DNA from: Streptomyces thermovulgaris
GTDB lineage: Bacteria; Actinomycetota; Actinomycetes; Streptomycetales; Streptomycetaceae
DNA: 45,163 nucleotides
Direction: 5' to 3'
Assembly: GCF_002155915.1 (NCBI RefSeq)
Contig: NZ_MUME01000047.1
Coordinates: forward strand, 1 to 45,163
Shown: one piece after another, positions 35,121 through 43,828 of the stretch
Layout of the letters: each line of letters begins with the position of its first letter
Position numbering within the stretch: position 1 is the stretch's first letter
The notes under the pieces: generated by a model
Databases searched by the model: none
Told to the model about the DNA's origin: nothing
The model's input: only the letters and a program-made list of their open reading frames with translations
Program-made: the position numbers and the translations under genes

Positions 35121-36044
35121 ATGTGGGGGGACATGTCTCCTTGGAAGCAGCTGCCGGATGCACTCGACCCCAGGGCGCGGCACCTGGTCGTACAGCTCCG
35201 CCGTCTCAAGGACCACAGGGGGCTCAGCCTGCAGGCGCTGGCCTCCCGGACCGGGTACAGCCGTTCCTCCTGGGACCGTTACCTCAACGGCCGGGTGCTG
35301 CCGCCCCAGCAGGCGGTGGTCGCGTTCGCCCGCGCCTGCGACGCCGACGCGGAGCGGCTGCTGGCCCTGCACGAGCTGGCCGTGGCCGCGACGGACGGCA
35401 CCAAAGGAGCGGTGCGGGGGAAGGGGCCCGGCCGGCCCCGGAACCCCGAGCCGGCCGGGCAGGCCGGGACGGCCGGGCAGATCGAGCAGATCGAGCGGGC
35501 CGGACGGGCCGTGCGGGCCGGGGCGGCCTTGAAGCCCGGGGTGCCGGAGGGGGAACCGGGGAACGGTGACGGGCGAAGCGGTCTGCGCCCCTGGGTGATC
35601 GCCTCGGTGGCCGCGGCCGTCACGGTCCTGACGGTTCTGACCGCCCTGCTGGTGATCACCCCCGGACACGGGGGCGAGGAGCACGGGGGCGAGGCGCAGG
35701 GCGGGCACGTGGCCACGGCGGACAGCGCGGCCACGGACCCGGAGCAGCAGCCGTTCGTGTTCCGGCCCGGCAAGGACCACCCCTGCCCGGTGCACCGGGA
35801 CGACGACGGCCTGCTGTACGCGGGTTACAGCAAGACCCGTACGGCCCTGATCGGCAAGGGGTCCACCCAGTGGGCCGTCGTCGAGGCACAGTGCCTGCTG
35901 CGGCACCACGGCTTTCCGCCGGGGCTCGCCGACGGGATCTTCGGCAGCCGCACCGAGCGCGCGGTCAAGCGGCTGCAGCGGGACGCGCACCTCGTCGTGG
36001 ACGGCGTGGTCGGCGAGGACACCTGGGGGGTGCTGCGGAAATGA
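35121..36044 (+). CDS. Membrane-anchored HTH protein with extracytoplasmic peptidoglycan-binding domain
   Basis: From ATG 35121 (AAGGAAG just upstream; alternative ATG 35133) the protein has 307 aa. An XRE-like HTH lies at about residues 25-75 (VVQLRRLKDHRGLSLQALASRTGYSRSSWDRYLNGRVLPPQQAV). A basic Pro/Gly linker leads to one membrane helix (WVIASVAAAVTVLTVLTALLVI) at about 155-176. The outer part ends in a PG_binding_1-like domain (QCLLRHHGFPPGLADGIFGSRTERAVKRLQRDAHLVVDGVVGEDTWGVL). The layout places DNA binding inside and cell-wall binding outside, a possible one-component wall sensor. It overlaps the next gene as ATGA. Confidence 0.82.
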   Translation: MWGDMSPWKQLPDALDPRARHLVVQLRRLKDHRGLSLQALASRTGYSRSSWDRYLNGRVLPPQQAVVAFARACDADAERLLALHELAVAATDGTKGAVRGKGPGRPRNPEPAGQAGTAGQIEQIERAGRAVRAGAALKPGVPEGEPGNGDGRSGLRPWVIASVAAAVTVLTVLTALLVITPGHGGEEHGGEAQGGHVATADSAATDPEQQPFVFRPGKDHPCPVHRDDDGLLYAGYSKTRTALIGKGSTQWAVVEAQCLLRHHGFPPGLADGIFGSRTERAVKRLQRDAHLVVDGVVGEDTWGVLRK

Positions 36045-37123
36045 GGCCCGGTGAGCGGCCGCTGGAGTGCGAGCGGCTGGCGGGGACGCTGCGCGGCCTG
36101 CGCGCCCGGACCGGGCTGAGCCTGGCCGCCCTGGCGGGGAAGACGGGGTACAGCAAGTCCTCCTGGGAACGCTATCTCAACGGAAAGTGCCTTCCGCCGC
36201 GCCAGGCCGTCGAGCTGCTGTGCGAGCTGGCCGGCGAGGCCCCCGGCAGGCCGCTGGCCCTGTGGGAGATGGCCGACGCGGTGTGGAGCGGACGGGGCGG
36301 CCGGCCGCCGCGGCCCGCTCCTCCGCCGGCCTCCGCCGGGCCTTCGGCGGCCCCGGAGCCTTCGGCGGCCCCGGAGCCTTCGGCGGCTCCCGGGCCTTCG
36401 GCGGCTCCCGCCGAACCCGCCGCGGCTGTTTCCGCACCCCGCCCGAGGCCCGACACCGCCCGGCCCGCGCCGGGCGGTCCCGGTGGTCCCGGCGGTCCTG
36501 ACGGGACCGGAGGGGCCGGCGGAGGCGATGAAGGCGGCGGAGGCGGCGGGAAGGGGACCGGGGGATCCGGCAGGGAGCCCCGCCGCCCGGCGCGTCCGCG
36601 TGGGCCTCTGCGCCGGGAGCTGGCCATCGGGGTGGGCTGCGGCCTGGGCGCCGTCGCCGTCGTGCTCCCCCTGGTGATCACCGGTGCCTTCGAGACCCGT
36701 CCCCGGCAGGCGGCCGGCCCGCCCGCGGCATCCGCCGCGGCGGCCCCGGCGTCGCCGGGCTGCCACGGCAGCGGCTGCACGGGCAAGGACCCCGAGAGCT
36801 ACGGATGCGGCGCCGTGCCCCCGCCGGCCACCCTGCAACGCCGGAGCTTCCCCGGACGGACCGTGGTCAAGATCAGGTACGGGGCCGGATGCCGTGCGGT
36901 GTGGGCCCGTATCGACCTGGGGCGGATCGGGGACCGGGTCGAGATCCATGTCCCCGACCATGCTCCGCTGGGGACCGAGGTCAAGGACGAGTACGACGCG
37001 GAGGGCTCCCTGTCCACCCCCATGGTCGCCGTCGGCCGTTCCGGCACCGACGGGGTCCGGGCCTGTCTGGTGCGGCAGGAGAAGCGGCACTGCTTCGGCC
37101 CGGACGGCGCCGACGCGCTCTGA
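36041..37123 (+). CDS. Membrane-anchored HTH protein with extracytoplasmic DUF2690-like domain
   Basis: The 360-aa protein is translationally coupled (ATGA) to the preceding paralogue. An XRE-like HTH at about residues 10-60 (LRGLRARTGLSLAALAGKTGYSKSSWERYLNGKCLPPRQAVELL) is closely similar to the neighbour's. Long Pro/Ala and Gly-rich linkers follow, then a membrane helix (LAIGVGCGLGAVAVVLPLVITGAF) near 190-213. The outer DUF2690-like domain has CHGSGCTGKDPESYGCG and VVKIRYGAGCRAVWARIDLG with conserved Cys residues. Ligand and target genes unknown. A strong terminator follows. Confidence 0.82.
   Translation: MRPGERPLECERLAGTLRGLRARTGLSLAALAGKTGYSKSSWERYLNGKCLPPRQAVELLCELAGEAPGRPLALWEMADAVWSGRGGRPPRPAPPPASAGPSAAPEPSAAPEPSAAPGPSAAPAEPAAAVSAPRPRPDTARPAPGGPGGPGGPDGTGGAGGGDEGGGGGGKGTGGSGREPRRPARPRGPLRRELAIGVGCGLGAVAVVLPLVITGAFETRPRQAAGPPAASAAAAPASPGCHGSGCTGKDPESYGCGAVPPPATLQRRSFPGRTVVKIRYGAGCRAVWARIDLGRIGDRVEIHVPDHAPLGTEVKDEYDAEGSLSTPMVAVGRSGTDGVRACLVRQEKRHCFGPDGADAL
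36341..36412 (+). repeat. Four 18-bp tandem repeats in the linker of the DUF2690-like HTH protein
   Basis: Units at 36341-36358, 36359-36376, 36377-36394 and 36395-36412 share CCTTCGGCGG and encode repeats of PSAAPE/PSAAPG/PSAAPA. They lengthen the cytoplasmic linker between HTH and membrane helix and are a likely site of length variation between strains. Confidence 0.8.
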
Positions 37124-37165
37124 CCGGGCGGCCTGTTGCACCCGCCCGGGCACGGGCGGCCTCCC

Positions 37166-37213
37166 GGGCGCGGCGGGTGCCGGTCCCTGTGAGATCCGGC
37201 ACCCGCCGCGCCC
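37166..37213 (+). terminator. Perfect 18-bp stem terminator after the HTH gene pair
   Basis: Arms 37166-37183 and 37196-37213 are perfectly complementary around a 12-nt loop, about 43 bp after the DUF2690-like gene's stop. It separates this locus from the ABC exporter gene. The rest of the 286-bp gap holds the exporter's promoter region with no recognisable site. Confidence 0.85.
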
Positions 37214-37409
37214 GCCGTTCCCCTCGAGGAACCCCCAACCCCCCGTCGGCAAGGCGCACAGGGCGCGGGAAGGCGCACGGAGCGGTTCCGCCGGACGGCC
37301 GGCGCACACGGAGCGGATTGTTACAGCGGGATGAAATCCGCTGCTGTCCGTGTTGGTGCCTTGCGGAAGATCGGGCCGTCGAGGATCGGGTCGTCAGGGA
37401 GGCACCGAC

Positions 37410-40400
37410 GTGGCAACGCAGCCGGGGTGGGCGCGGAGACTGGCCGGGTACGCCTGGCGTCATCCGAAGGACGTGATTCTCGCCCTCGGCTCGTCCCTGG
37501 CCGGCATGGCGGTCATGGCCTTCGTCCCGCTGATCACCAAGGTGATCATCGACGATGTGATCGGCGACCAGAGCCGCCGCATGGCCCCCTGGGCCGGCGC
37601 CCTGATCGGCGCCGCACTCGCCGTCTACGCCCTCACCTACATCCGCCGCTACTACGGCGGCCGGCTCGCCCTCGACGTCCAGCACGACCTGCGGACGGAG
37701 ATGTACGAGGCGATCACCCGGCTCGACGGCCGCCGTCAGGACGAGCTGTCCACCGGCCAGGTGGTCGGCCGCGCCACCAGCGACCTGCAGCTGATCCAGG
37801 GCCTGCTCTTCATGCTGCCGATGACCATCGGCAACATCCTGCTCTTCGTGATCTCCCTGGCGGTCATGGCCTGGCTGTCGCTGCCGCTGACCCTGGTGGC
37901 CCTCGCCGTGGCCCCGGCCCTCGGCTGGATCGCCCGGCGCAGCCGGACGAGACTGCACCCCGCCACCTGGTACGCCCAGGCCCAGGCCGCGGCCGTCGCG
38001 GGCGTGGTCGACGGCGCGGTGAGCGGTGTGCGCGTGGTGAAGGGCTTCGGACAGGAGGAGCAGGAGACCGCCAAGCTGCGGGAGGTCGGCCGGCGGCTGT
38101 TCGCCGGGCGGCTGCGCACGATCCGGCTGAACTCCGTGTACACCCCGGCCCTCCAGGCGGTGCCGGCGCTCGGCCAGGTCGCCATGCTGGCCCTCGGCGG
38201 CTGGCTGGCGGTGCGCGGACACATCACGCTCGGCACGTTCGTCGCCTTCTCCACCTATCTCGCCCAGCTCGTCGGCCCGGTCCGGATGCTCGCCATGGTC
38301 CTCACGGTCGGCCAGCAGGCCCGGGCGGGCACCGAGCGCGTCCTCGACCTGATCGACACCAGGCCCACGATCGCCGACGGCACCAGGAAGCTGCCCGCCG
38401 ACGCCCTTGCGGTGGCTCCCCCTCGGGCGCACGGAGGCGACGGACACGACGGCGACGGAGGCGGCGCCGGGGCCGCCGTGGAGTTCGACGACGTGTGGTT
38501 CGGCTACACGGAGGACCGGCCCGTCCTGAAGGGTCTGTCCTTCGAGATCCGCCCCGGCGAGACACTGGCCGTCGTCGGCTCCTCCGGCTCCGGGAAGTCC
38601 ACGATCTCCCTGCTGCTGCCGCGCTTCTACGACGTCACCCGCGGCGCCGTCCTGATCGGCGGCCACGATGTGCGCGAACTGACCCTGGACTCGCTCAGGG
38701 CCACGATCGGACTGGTGCCCGAGGACCCCTTCCTCTTCTCCGACACGGTCCGCAACAACATCGCCTACGGCCGCCCCGACGCCACTCAGGAGCAGATCGA
38801 GGCAGCCGCCCGCGCCGCCCGCGCCGACCGCTTCATCGCCGAACTGCCCGAGGGGTACGACACCAGGGTCGGCGAGCACGGCCTGACGCTCTCCGGAGGC
38901 CAGCGCCAGCGCATCGCGCTCGCCCGCGCCATCCTCACCGACCCGCGCCTGCTCGTGCTGGACGACGCCACCTCCGCCGTGGACGCCCGTGTCGAACACG
39001 AGATCCACGAAGCCCTGCGGCAGGTCATGGAGGGCCGCACCACCCTGCTGATCGCCCACCGCCGCTCCACCCTGAACCTCGCCGACCGCATCGCCGTCCT
39101 CGACCACGGCCGTCTCGTCGACATCGGCACCCACGACGAGCTCCAGCAGCGCTGCGCCCTGTACCGGCGTCTGCTCACCGACCCCGACGAACTCGGCGGG
39201 GTCTCCCCGGGCCACGTCCAGCCCGCCGCGCCCCGGGAGGACGACTCGGTGCGGGAGGAGCTGGACGCCGAGTTCGACGCGGAGCGCGGGGTGACCCCGC
39301 GGCTGTGGACCGGCGACCGGGAGCCGAAGGACACCGCCCTGTCGGGCAGCCCGGCCACCCCCGAGCTGCTCGCCCAGGTGGAGGCCCTGCCGCCCGCGAC
39401 CGACACCCCCGACGTCGACGAGCAGCAGGCGGTCCGCCCGGAGGACTCCTACGGCCTGCGCCGCCTTCTGCGCGGCTTCGGCCTGCCGCTCCTGATCAGC
39501 CTGGTCCTCGTCGCCGTGGACGCCGGCATGGGCCTGCTGCTGCCCGTCCTGATCCGGCACGGCATCGACCAGGGCGTCACCCGGCTGGCTCTCGGCGCGG
39601 TCTGGGCGGCCTCCCTGCTCGCCCTGCTCACCGTCCTGCTGCAGTGGGCGGCGCAGGTCGGCGAGATCCGGATGACCGGCCGCACCGGCGAGCGCGTGCT
39701 GTATGCGCTGCGCCTGAAGATCTTCGCCCACCTCCAGCGGCTCGGCCTGGACTACTACGAGCGCGAGCTGACCGGGCGGATCATGACCCGGATGACGACC
39801 GACGTGGACGCGCTGTCCACGTTCCTGCAGACCGGCCTGGTCACGGCGTTCGTCTCGGTGGTCACCTTCTTCGGCATCATGGTCGCCCTGCTGGTGATCG
39901 ACGTACAGCTGGCGCTGGTCGTCTTCGCGACCCTGCCGCCGCTGATCGTCGCCACCTACTTCTTCCGCCGGGCGAGCGTGAAGGCGTACGAACTGGCCCG
40001 TGAGCGGGTGTCGGTGGTCAACGCCGACCTGCAGGAGTCGGTGGCCGGGCTGCGGATCGTGCAGGCGTTCCGGCGCGAGCGGGACGGCCGGCGGCGGTTC
40101 ACCGAGCGCAGCGACGGCTACCGCCGGGCCCGTGTCCGGGGACAGTGGCTGATCTCGGTCTACTTCCCGTTCGTGCAGTTCCTGTCCTCGATCGCGGCGG
40201 CCTCGGTGCTGATCGTGGGGGCGGGCCGGGTGGAGGCGGCGACGCTGACCACGGGCGCCCTGGTGGCGTACCTGCTCTACATCGACCTGTTCTTCGCGCC
40301 GGTCCAGCAGCTCTCCCAGGTCTTCGACGGCTACCAGCAGGCGACCGTCTCCCTCGGCCGCATCCAGGAGCTGCTGCGGGAGTCCCCGTCCACGAAGCCC

Positions 40401-41192
40401 GCCGCCGAACCCCTGAAGGTGCCCGCCCTGCGCGGGGAGATCGTCTTCGAGAACGTGCACTTCGCGTACGGCGACGGCGAGGAGGCGCTGCGCGGCGTCG
40501 ATCTGCGCATCCCCGCCGGACAGACCGTCGCGTTCGTGGGCGAGACCGGCGCGGGCAAGTCGACCCTGGTCAAGCTGGTGGCCCGGTTCTACGACCCGAC
40601 CAGCGGCCGGGTGACGGTGGACGGCAAGGACCTCAGGGAGCTGGACCTCACGGCGTACCGGCGCCGGCTCGGGGTCGTCCCGCAGGAGGCGTACCTCTTC
40701 CCGGGCACCGTCCGCGACGCCATCGCCTACGGCCGCCCCGACGCCACCGACGCCGAGGTCGAGGCCGCCGCCCGGGCCGTCGGCGCCCACGAGATGATCG
40801 CCACGCTGGAGGGCGGCTATCTGCACGAAGTCGCCGAACGCGGACGCAATCTGTCGGCCGGCCAGCGCCAGCTCATCGCCCTGGCCCGCGCCGAGCTGGT
40901 CGACCCCGACATCCTGCTGCTCGACGAGGCGACCGCCGCACTCGACCTGGCCACCGAGGCCCAGGTCAACCAGGCCACCGACCGGCTCGCGGGCCGTCGT
41001 ACGACCCTGGTGGTCGCCCACCGGCTGACGACGGCCGCCCGGGCGGACCGGGTGGTGGTGATGGACCACGGCCGGATCGCCGAGGAGGGCACGCACGACG
41101 AACTGCTGGCCCGCGGCGGACGGTACGCCGAGCTGTGGCGCACCTTCATCGGCGCGCCCGAGCCGGAGGAGTCGGTCGGCGCCTCCCGCTGA
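37410..41192 (+). CDS. Fused two-half ABC exporter with one degenerate ATP site
   Basis: The 1260-aa protein has the order TMD-NBD-TMD-NBD. GTG 37410 is chosen because AGGGAGG lies 7 nt upstream. NBD1: Walker A GSSGSGKST, signature LSGGQRQR, Walker B LLVLDDATS, H-loop AHRRST. NBD2: Walker A GETGAGKST, signature LSAGQRQL, Walker B ILLLDEATA, H-loop AHRLTT. The Walker B catalytic Glu is present in NBD2 (E1173) but is Asp519 in NBD1, the pattern of asymmetric exporters normally built from two subunits. An acidic linker (~620-690) joins the halves. Substrate unknown; exporters of this group move lipids, drugs or peptides. It stands alone on its strand. Confidence 0.93.
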   Translation: MATQPGWARRLAGYAWRHPKDVILALGSSLAGMAVMAFVPLITKVIIDDVIGDQSRRMAPWAGALIGAALAVYALTYIRRYYGGRLALDVQHDLRTEMYEAITRLDGRRQDELSTGQVVGRATSDLQLIQGLLFMLPMTIGNILLFVISLAVMAWLSLPLTLVALAVAPALGWIARRSRTRLHPATWYAQAQAAAVAGVVDGAVSGVRVVKGFGQEEQETAKLREVGRRLFAGRLRTIRLNSVYTPALQAVPALGQVAMLALGGWLAVRGHITLGTFVAFSTYLAQLVGPVRMLAMVLTVGQQARAGTERVLDLIDTRPTIADGTRKLPADALAVAPPRAHGGDGHDGDGGGAGAAVEFDDVWFGYTEDRPVLKGLSFEIRPGETLAVVGSSGSGKSTISLLLPRFYDVTRGAVLIGGHDVRELTLDSLRATIGLVPEDPFLFSDTVRNNIAYGRPDATQEQIEAAARAARADRFIAELPEGYDTRVGEHGLTLSGGQRQRIALARAILTDPRLLVLDDATSAVDARVEHEIHEALRQVMEGRTTLLIAHRRSTLNLADRIAVLDHGRLVDIGTHDELQQRCALYRRLLTDPDELGGVSPGHVQPAAPREDDSVREELDAEFDAERGVTPRLWTGDREPKDTALSGSPATPELLAQVEALPPATDTPDVDEQQAVRPEDSYGLRRLLRGFGLPLLISLVLVAVDAGMGLLLPVLIRHGIDQGVTRLALGAVWAASLLALLTVLLQWAAQVGEIRMTGRTGERVLYALRLKIFAHLQRLGLDYYERELTGRIMTRMTTDVDALSTFLQTGLVTAFVSVVTFFGIMVALLVIDVQLALVVFATLPPLIVATYFFRRASVKAYELARERVSVVNADLQESVAGLRIVQAFRRERDGRRRFTERSDGYRRARVRGQWLISVYFPFVQFLSSIAAASVLIVGAGRVEAATLTTGALVAYLLYIDLFFAPVQQLSQVFDGYQQATVSLGRIQELLRESPSTKPAAEPLKVPALRGEIVFENVHFAYGDGEEALRGVDLRIPAGQTVAFVGETGAGKSTLVKLVARFYDPTSGRVTVDGKDLRELDLTAYRRRLGVVPQEAYLFPGTVRDAIAYGRPDATDAEVEAAARAVGAHEMIATLEGGYLHEVAERGRNLSAGQRQLIALARAELVDPDILLLDEATAALDLATEAQVNQATDRLAGRRTTLVVAHRLTTAARADRVVVMDHGRIAEEGTHDELLARGGRYAELWRTFIGAPEPEESVGASR

Positions 41193-41553
41193 CCGCGGAC
41201 CCGCGACCGCATCTGCGACCGCCGGGCGTCCGTGCCGCTCCCGTGCGCCCGTATGACTGACGGGTTGTCATGCGGCTGAGGGACGGCCGCGGAACGCATC
41301 CGGGTGAACGTCATGCTGAGTGCATGTCACCCCGAGCGGGCGTCACGAGGACACGGGAGCATCGGCGATGCGTGCCTGCCGCCGGACGGGTGGGGCCCGC
41401 CGTCGCACAAGTCCGTCTCCGCGATGGCCGGATTCCGTGCTGAACGCGTGACAGTTCCTGGACAACGTCCGGGATTTTTTCCCCTTCTTCCCTGGTGTGC
41501 GCCGAAGTTGCTCCGATACCTTCCGGCGCACATCTGTCTGAGAGGGAGGGTGC
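41193..41553. other. Intergenic region, no gene seen
   Basis: These 361 bp between the ABC exporter and the secreted peptidase hold only short unconvincing ORFs on both strands. Presumably the peptidase promoter lies here, but I see no clear -35/-10 pair. GGGAGG near 41545 is the peptidase ribosome site. Confidence 0.6.
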
Positions 41554-43005
41554 ATGCGCACAGCGCTCAGATGGCTGCTCGCGCTCACGGTGCTCATCGG
41601 CACCCTGGGCACGGCGGGGACGGCCACCGCGGTCCAGCCGGAAGCCACGGGCAGCACCGCAAGCGGCACGGACGCCGACATCAAGGAACGGCTTCTGGCC
41701 ATACCGGGCATGAGACTGATCGAGGAGAAGCCCTACACCGGCTACCGCTTCTTCGTCCTCGGCTACACCCAGCCGGTCGACCACCGGAACCCGTCGAAGG
41801 GCACCTTCGAGCAGCGGATCACCGTGCTGCACAAGGGAGTCGACCGCCCGACGGTCTTCTACACCAGCGGCTACCACGTCTCCACGTCACCGGGCCGCAG
41901 CGAGCCGACCCGGATCGTGGACGGCAACCAGGTCTCCATGGAGTACCGGTTCTTCACCCCGTCCCGGCCCGCCCCGGCCGACTGGTCCAAGCTGGACATC
42001 TGGCAGGCCGCCAGCGACCAGCACCGCATCTTCCGGGCCCTGAAGCCGCTCTACCCCCGCAACTGGATCGCCACCGGCGGCTCCAAGGGCGGCATGACGG
42101 CCACCTACTACGAGCGCTTCTACCCCGATGACATGGACGCCGTGGTCGCCTATGTCGCCCCCAACGACGTGGTCGACAAGGAGGACTCCGCCTACGACCG
42201 CTTCTTCGCCACCGTCGGCACCAAGGAGTGCCGCGACCGGCTGAACGCCGTGCAGCGGGAGGCGCTGGTGCGCCGGGACGCGCTGGAGAAGAAGTACGCC
42301 CGGTACGCCGCCGAGAACGACTACACCTTCACCGTCGTCGGCAGCCTCGACAAGGCGTACGAATCCGTCGTCCTCGACTATGTGTGGGCCTTCTGGCAGT
42401 ACAGCGAGCTGAAGGACTGCGACAGGATCCCGGCGGACGCCGGGAACGCCACCGACGAGCAGCTCTGGGAGACCCTCGACTCCGTCTCCGGGTTCTCCTT
42501 CTACACCGACCAGGGACTGGAGCCCTACACGCCGTACTTCTACCAGGCGGGCACACAGCTGGGCTCGCCGACCATCCGCCTGCCGCACATCGAGAAGAAG
42601 CTGCTGCGCTACGGCTATCTGCCGCCGCGGCACTTCGTACCGCGTTCCATCCCGATGACGTTCCAGCCGTGGGTGATGCGGGACGTCGACACCTGGGTGC
42701 GTCACCACGCCCACCGGATGCTCTTCGTCTACGGGGAGAACGACCCGTGGAGAGCGGAACCGTTCCGTCTCGGCCACGGGGCACGCGACTCCTACGTCCT
42801 CACCGCGCCGGGCATGAACCACGGGGCGAACATCGCCGGTCTCGTCCCCGAGGAGAGGGAGTTCGCCACGGCCAGGATCCTCGAGTGGGCCGGAGTCGCC
42901 ACCGCGGCGGTCCGGAAGAACCCCTCGGCGGCCGAGCCGCTGGCCCGCTACGACGCCGGGCTGGACGCGCGTGACCTGGAGCGCGAGCCGGTGCTCAGGC
43001 CCTGA
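41554..43005 (+). CDS. Secreted S37-type tripeptidyl aminopeptidase
   Basis: The 483-aa protein has a signal peptide (MRTALRWLLALTVLIGTLGT, then AGTATA). The S37 (PS-10) peptidase fold has a nucleophile motif NWIATGGSKGGMTATYYERFYPDD (Ser177 in G-x-S-x-G-G). Likely Asp and His members of the triad lie in FVYGENDPWRAEPF and LTAPGMNHGANI. Family members in Streptomyces remove tri- or tetrapeptides after proline from N-termini, including pro-regions of secreted proteins. A GGGAGG site precedes ATG 41554. Convergent with the lipoprotein gene, which ends 30 bp away. Confidence 0.9.
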   Translation: MRTALRWLLALTVLIGTLGTAGTATAVQPEATGSTASGTDADIKERLLAIPGMRLIEEKPYTGYRFFVLGYTQPVDHRNPSKGTFEQRITVLHKGVDRPTVFYTSGYHVSTSPGRSEPTRIVDGNQVSMEYRFFTPSRPAPADWSKLDIWQAASDQHRIFRALKPLYPRNWIATGGSKGGMTATYYERFYPDDMDAVVAYVAPNDVVDKEDSAYDRFFATVGTKECRDRLNAVQREALVRRDALEKKYARYAAENDYTFTVVGSLDKAYESVVLDYVWAFWQYSELKDCDRIPADAGNATDEQLWETLDSVSGFSFYTDQGLEPYTPYFYQAGTQLGSPTIRLPHIEKKLLRYGYLPPRHFVPRSIPMTFQPWVMRDVDTWVRHHAHRMLFVYGENDPWRAEPFRLGHGARDSYVLTAPGMNHGANIAGLVPEEREFATARILEWAGVATAAVRKNPSAAEPLARYDAGLDARDLEREPVLRP

Positions 43006-43035
43006 CACGCCATGGCTGCGCCCGGGCGCACGGCC

Positions 43036-43650
43036 TCACAGCCGCCGGGCGCAGCCCACCGGCTCCTCCCCGCCCAGCTGCACGTACAGAGCGGTCGACG
43101 CCGGGCACTGAGCACGGCTGCGCACCGCCCGCGTCACCTGGTACTCCGGTTCTCTCTCCCCCGAGCCGTCGCACGCGGTCTCCCGCACCTGGCCGGGGCC
43201 CGCGCTGTGGACGCAGTCGCCGACGATGGTGCGCGGCCCGCCCCCGCCGCCCGGGTCGCCCGGGTGCGGCGGCTGCAGATTGCGCATGCAGGCGTAGCCC
43301 TGCGGGATCACGCCTTTCCCGTCGGCCGCGGGCTGGGTGCCGATGTGCAGGACGAAGTCGGTGGTCGGCGGACACGGCGGTCCGTCGTCCGGCCGGCCGT
43401 CGTGGCGGGCGATCACCCGGGCCGCCGCCCGTTCACTGGAGCAGGGCGCCTCGGTGAAGCTCGTCGTGCCGAAGGAACTGCACTCGTTCACCGCGAGGAA
43501 CACCGTGTCCTGGCCGAAGGACCGCTCCGGGGCACCGCCGGACAGCGTCCCGGGCCCGGCGGATCCGGACATCTGCCGGCATCCCGTCAACAGAACGGCG
43601 ATCAGCGCCGCCAGGGCGCATCCCACCCCCGCCGGACGTTTCCCGCGCAT
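43036..43650 (-). CDS. Small lipoprotein of unknown function
   Basis: From ATG 43650 (GGGAGG 4-5 nt upstream) the protein has 204 aa. It begins with a lipoprotein signal (GVGCALAALIAVLLTGC; lipobox LTGC, Cys near residue 24). The mature part has about nine cysteines (NECSSFG, APCSS, PPCPPTTDF, YACMRN, GDCVHS, TACDG, AQCPAS, VGCARRL), suggesting several disulfides. The repeated cysteines at regular intervals suggest two related halves of a small extracellular domain. I recognise no family. An upstream in-frame ATG at 43785 lies in non-coding DNA. Confidence 0.8.
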   Translation of the reverse strand: MRGKRPAGVGCALAALIAVLLTGCRQMSGSAGPGTLSGGAPERSFGQDTVFLAVNECSSFGTTSFTEAPCSSERAAARVIARHDGRPDDGPPCPPTTDFVLHIGTQPAADGKGVIPQGYACMRNLQPPHPGDPGGGGGPRTIVGDCVHSAGPGQVRETACDGSGEREPEYQVTRAVRSRAQCPASTALYVQLGGEEPVGCARRL

Positions 43651-43748
43651 TGCCTCCCCCGGTCCGTACCCGACCCAGCGTGTCCCGCGGCGGCGAGGAC
43701 ACGCCAGACGTGCGGGGATGCTTTGGGGCCGTTCGAAGGGTGTGCGCC

Positions 43749-43776
43749 GGGCGTACGGCGTATGTGCCGTACGCCC
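43749..43776 (-). terminator. 11-bp hairpin terminator of the GH3 gene
   Basis: GGGCGTACGGC (43749-43759) and GCCGTACGCCC (43766-43776) are perfectly complementary around a 6-nt loop, 46 bp downstream of the GH3 stop on the minus strand. Confidence 0.75.
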
Positions 43777-43786
43777 GTTGCGCAAG

Positions 43787-43828
43787 CCGGCTCGTACCCG
43801 GCTCGTACCGGCTCGTATCCGGCTAGTA
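43787..43828. repeat. Four 10-11-bp CCGGCTCGTA tandem repeats at the GH3 stop
   Basis: Three copies of CCGGCTCGTA and one CCGGCTAGTA follow each other with unit lengths of 10-11 bp. The last copy contains the GH3 stop codon. It may be a small slippage expansion; no function is apparent. Confidence 0.7.

Noticed and set aside
36981..41096. 1371-codon open frame on the minus strand opposite the ABC exporter
   Set aside because: It mirrors the codon structure of the exporter gene, has low-complexity Gly/Asp/His/Gln composition and no domain or ribosome site. GC-rich DNA commonly leaves such antisense frames open.
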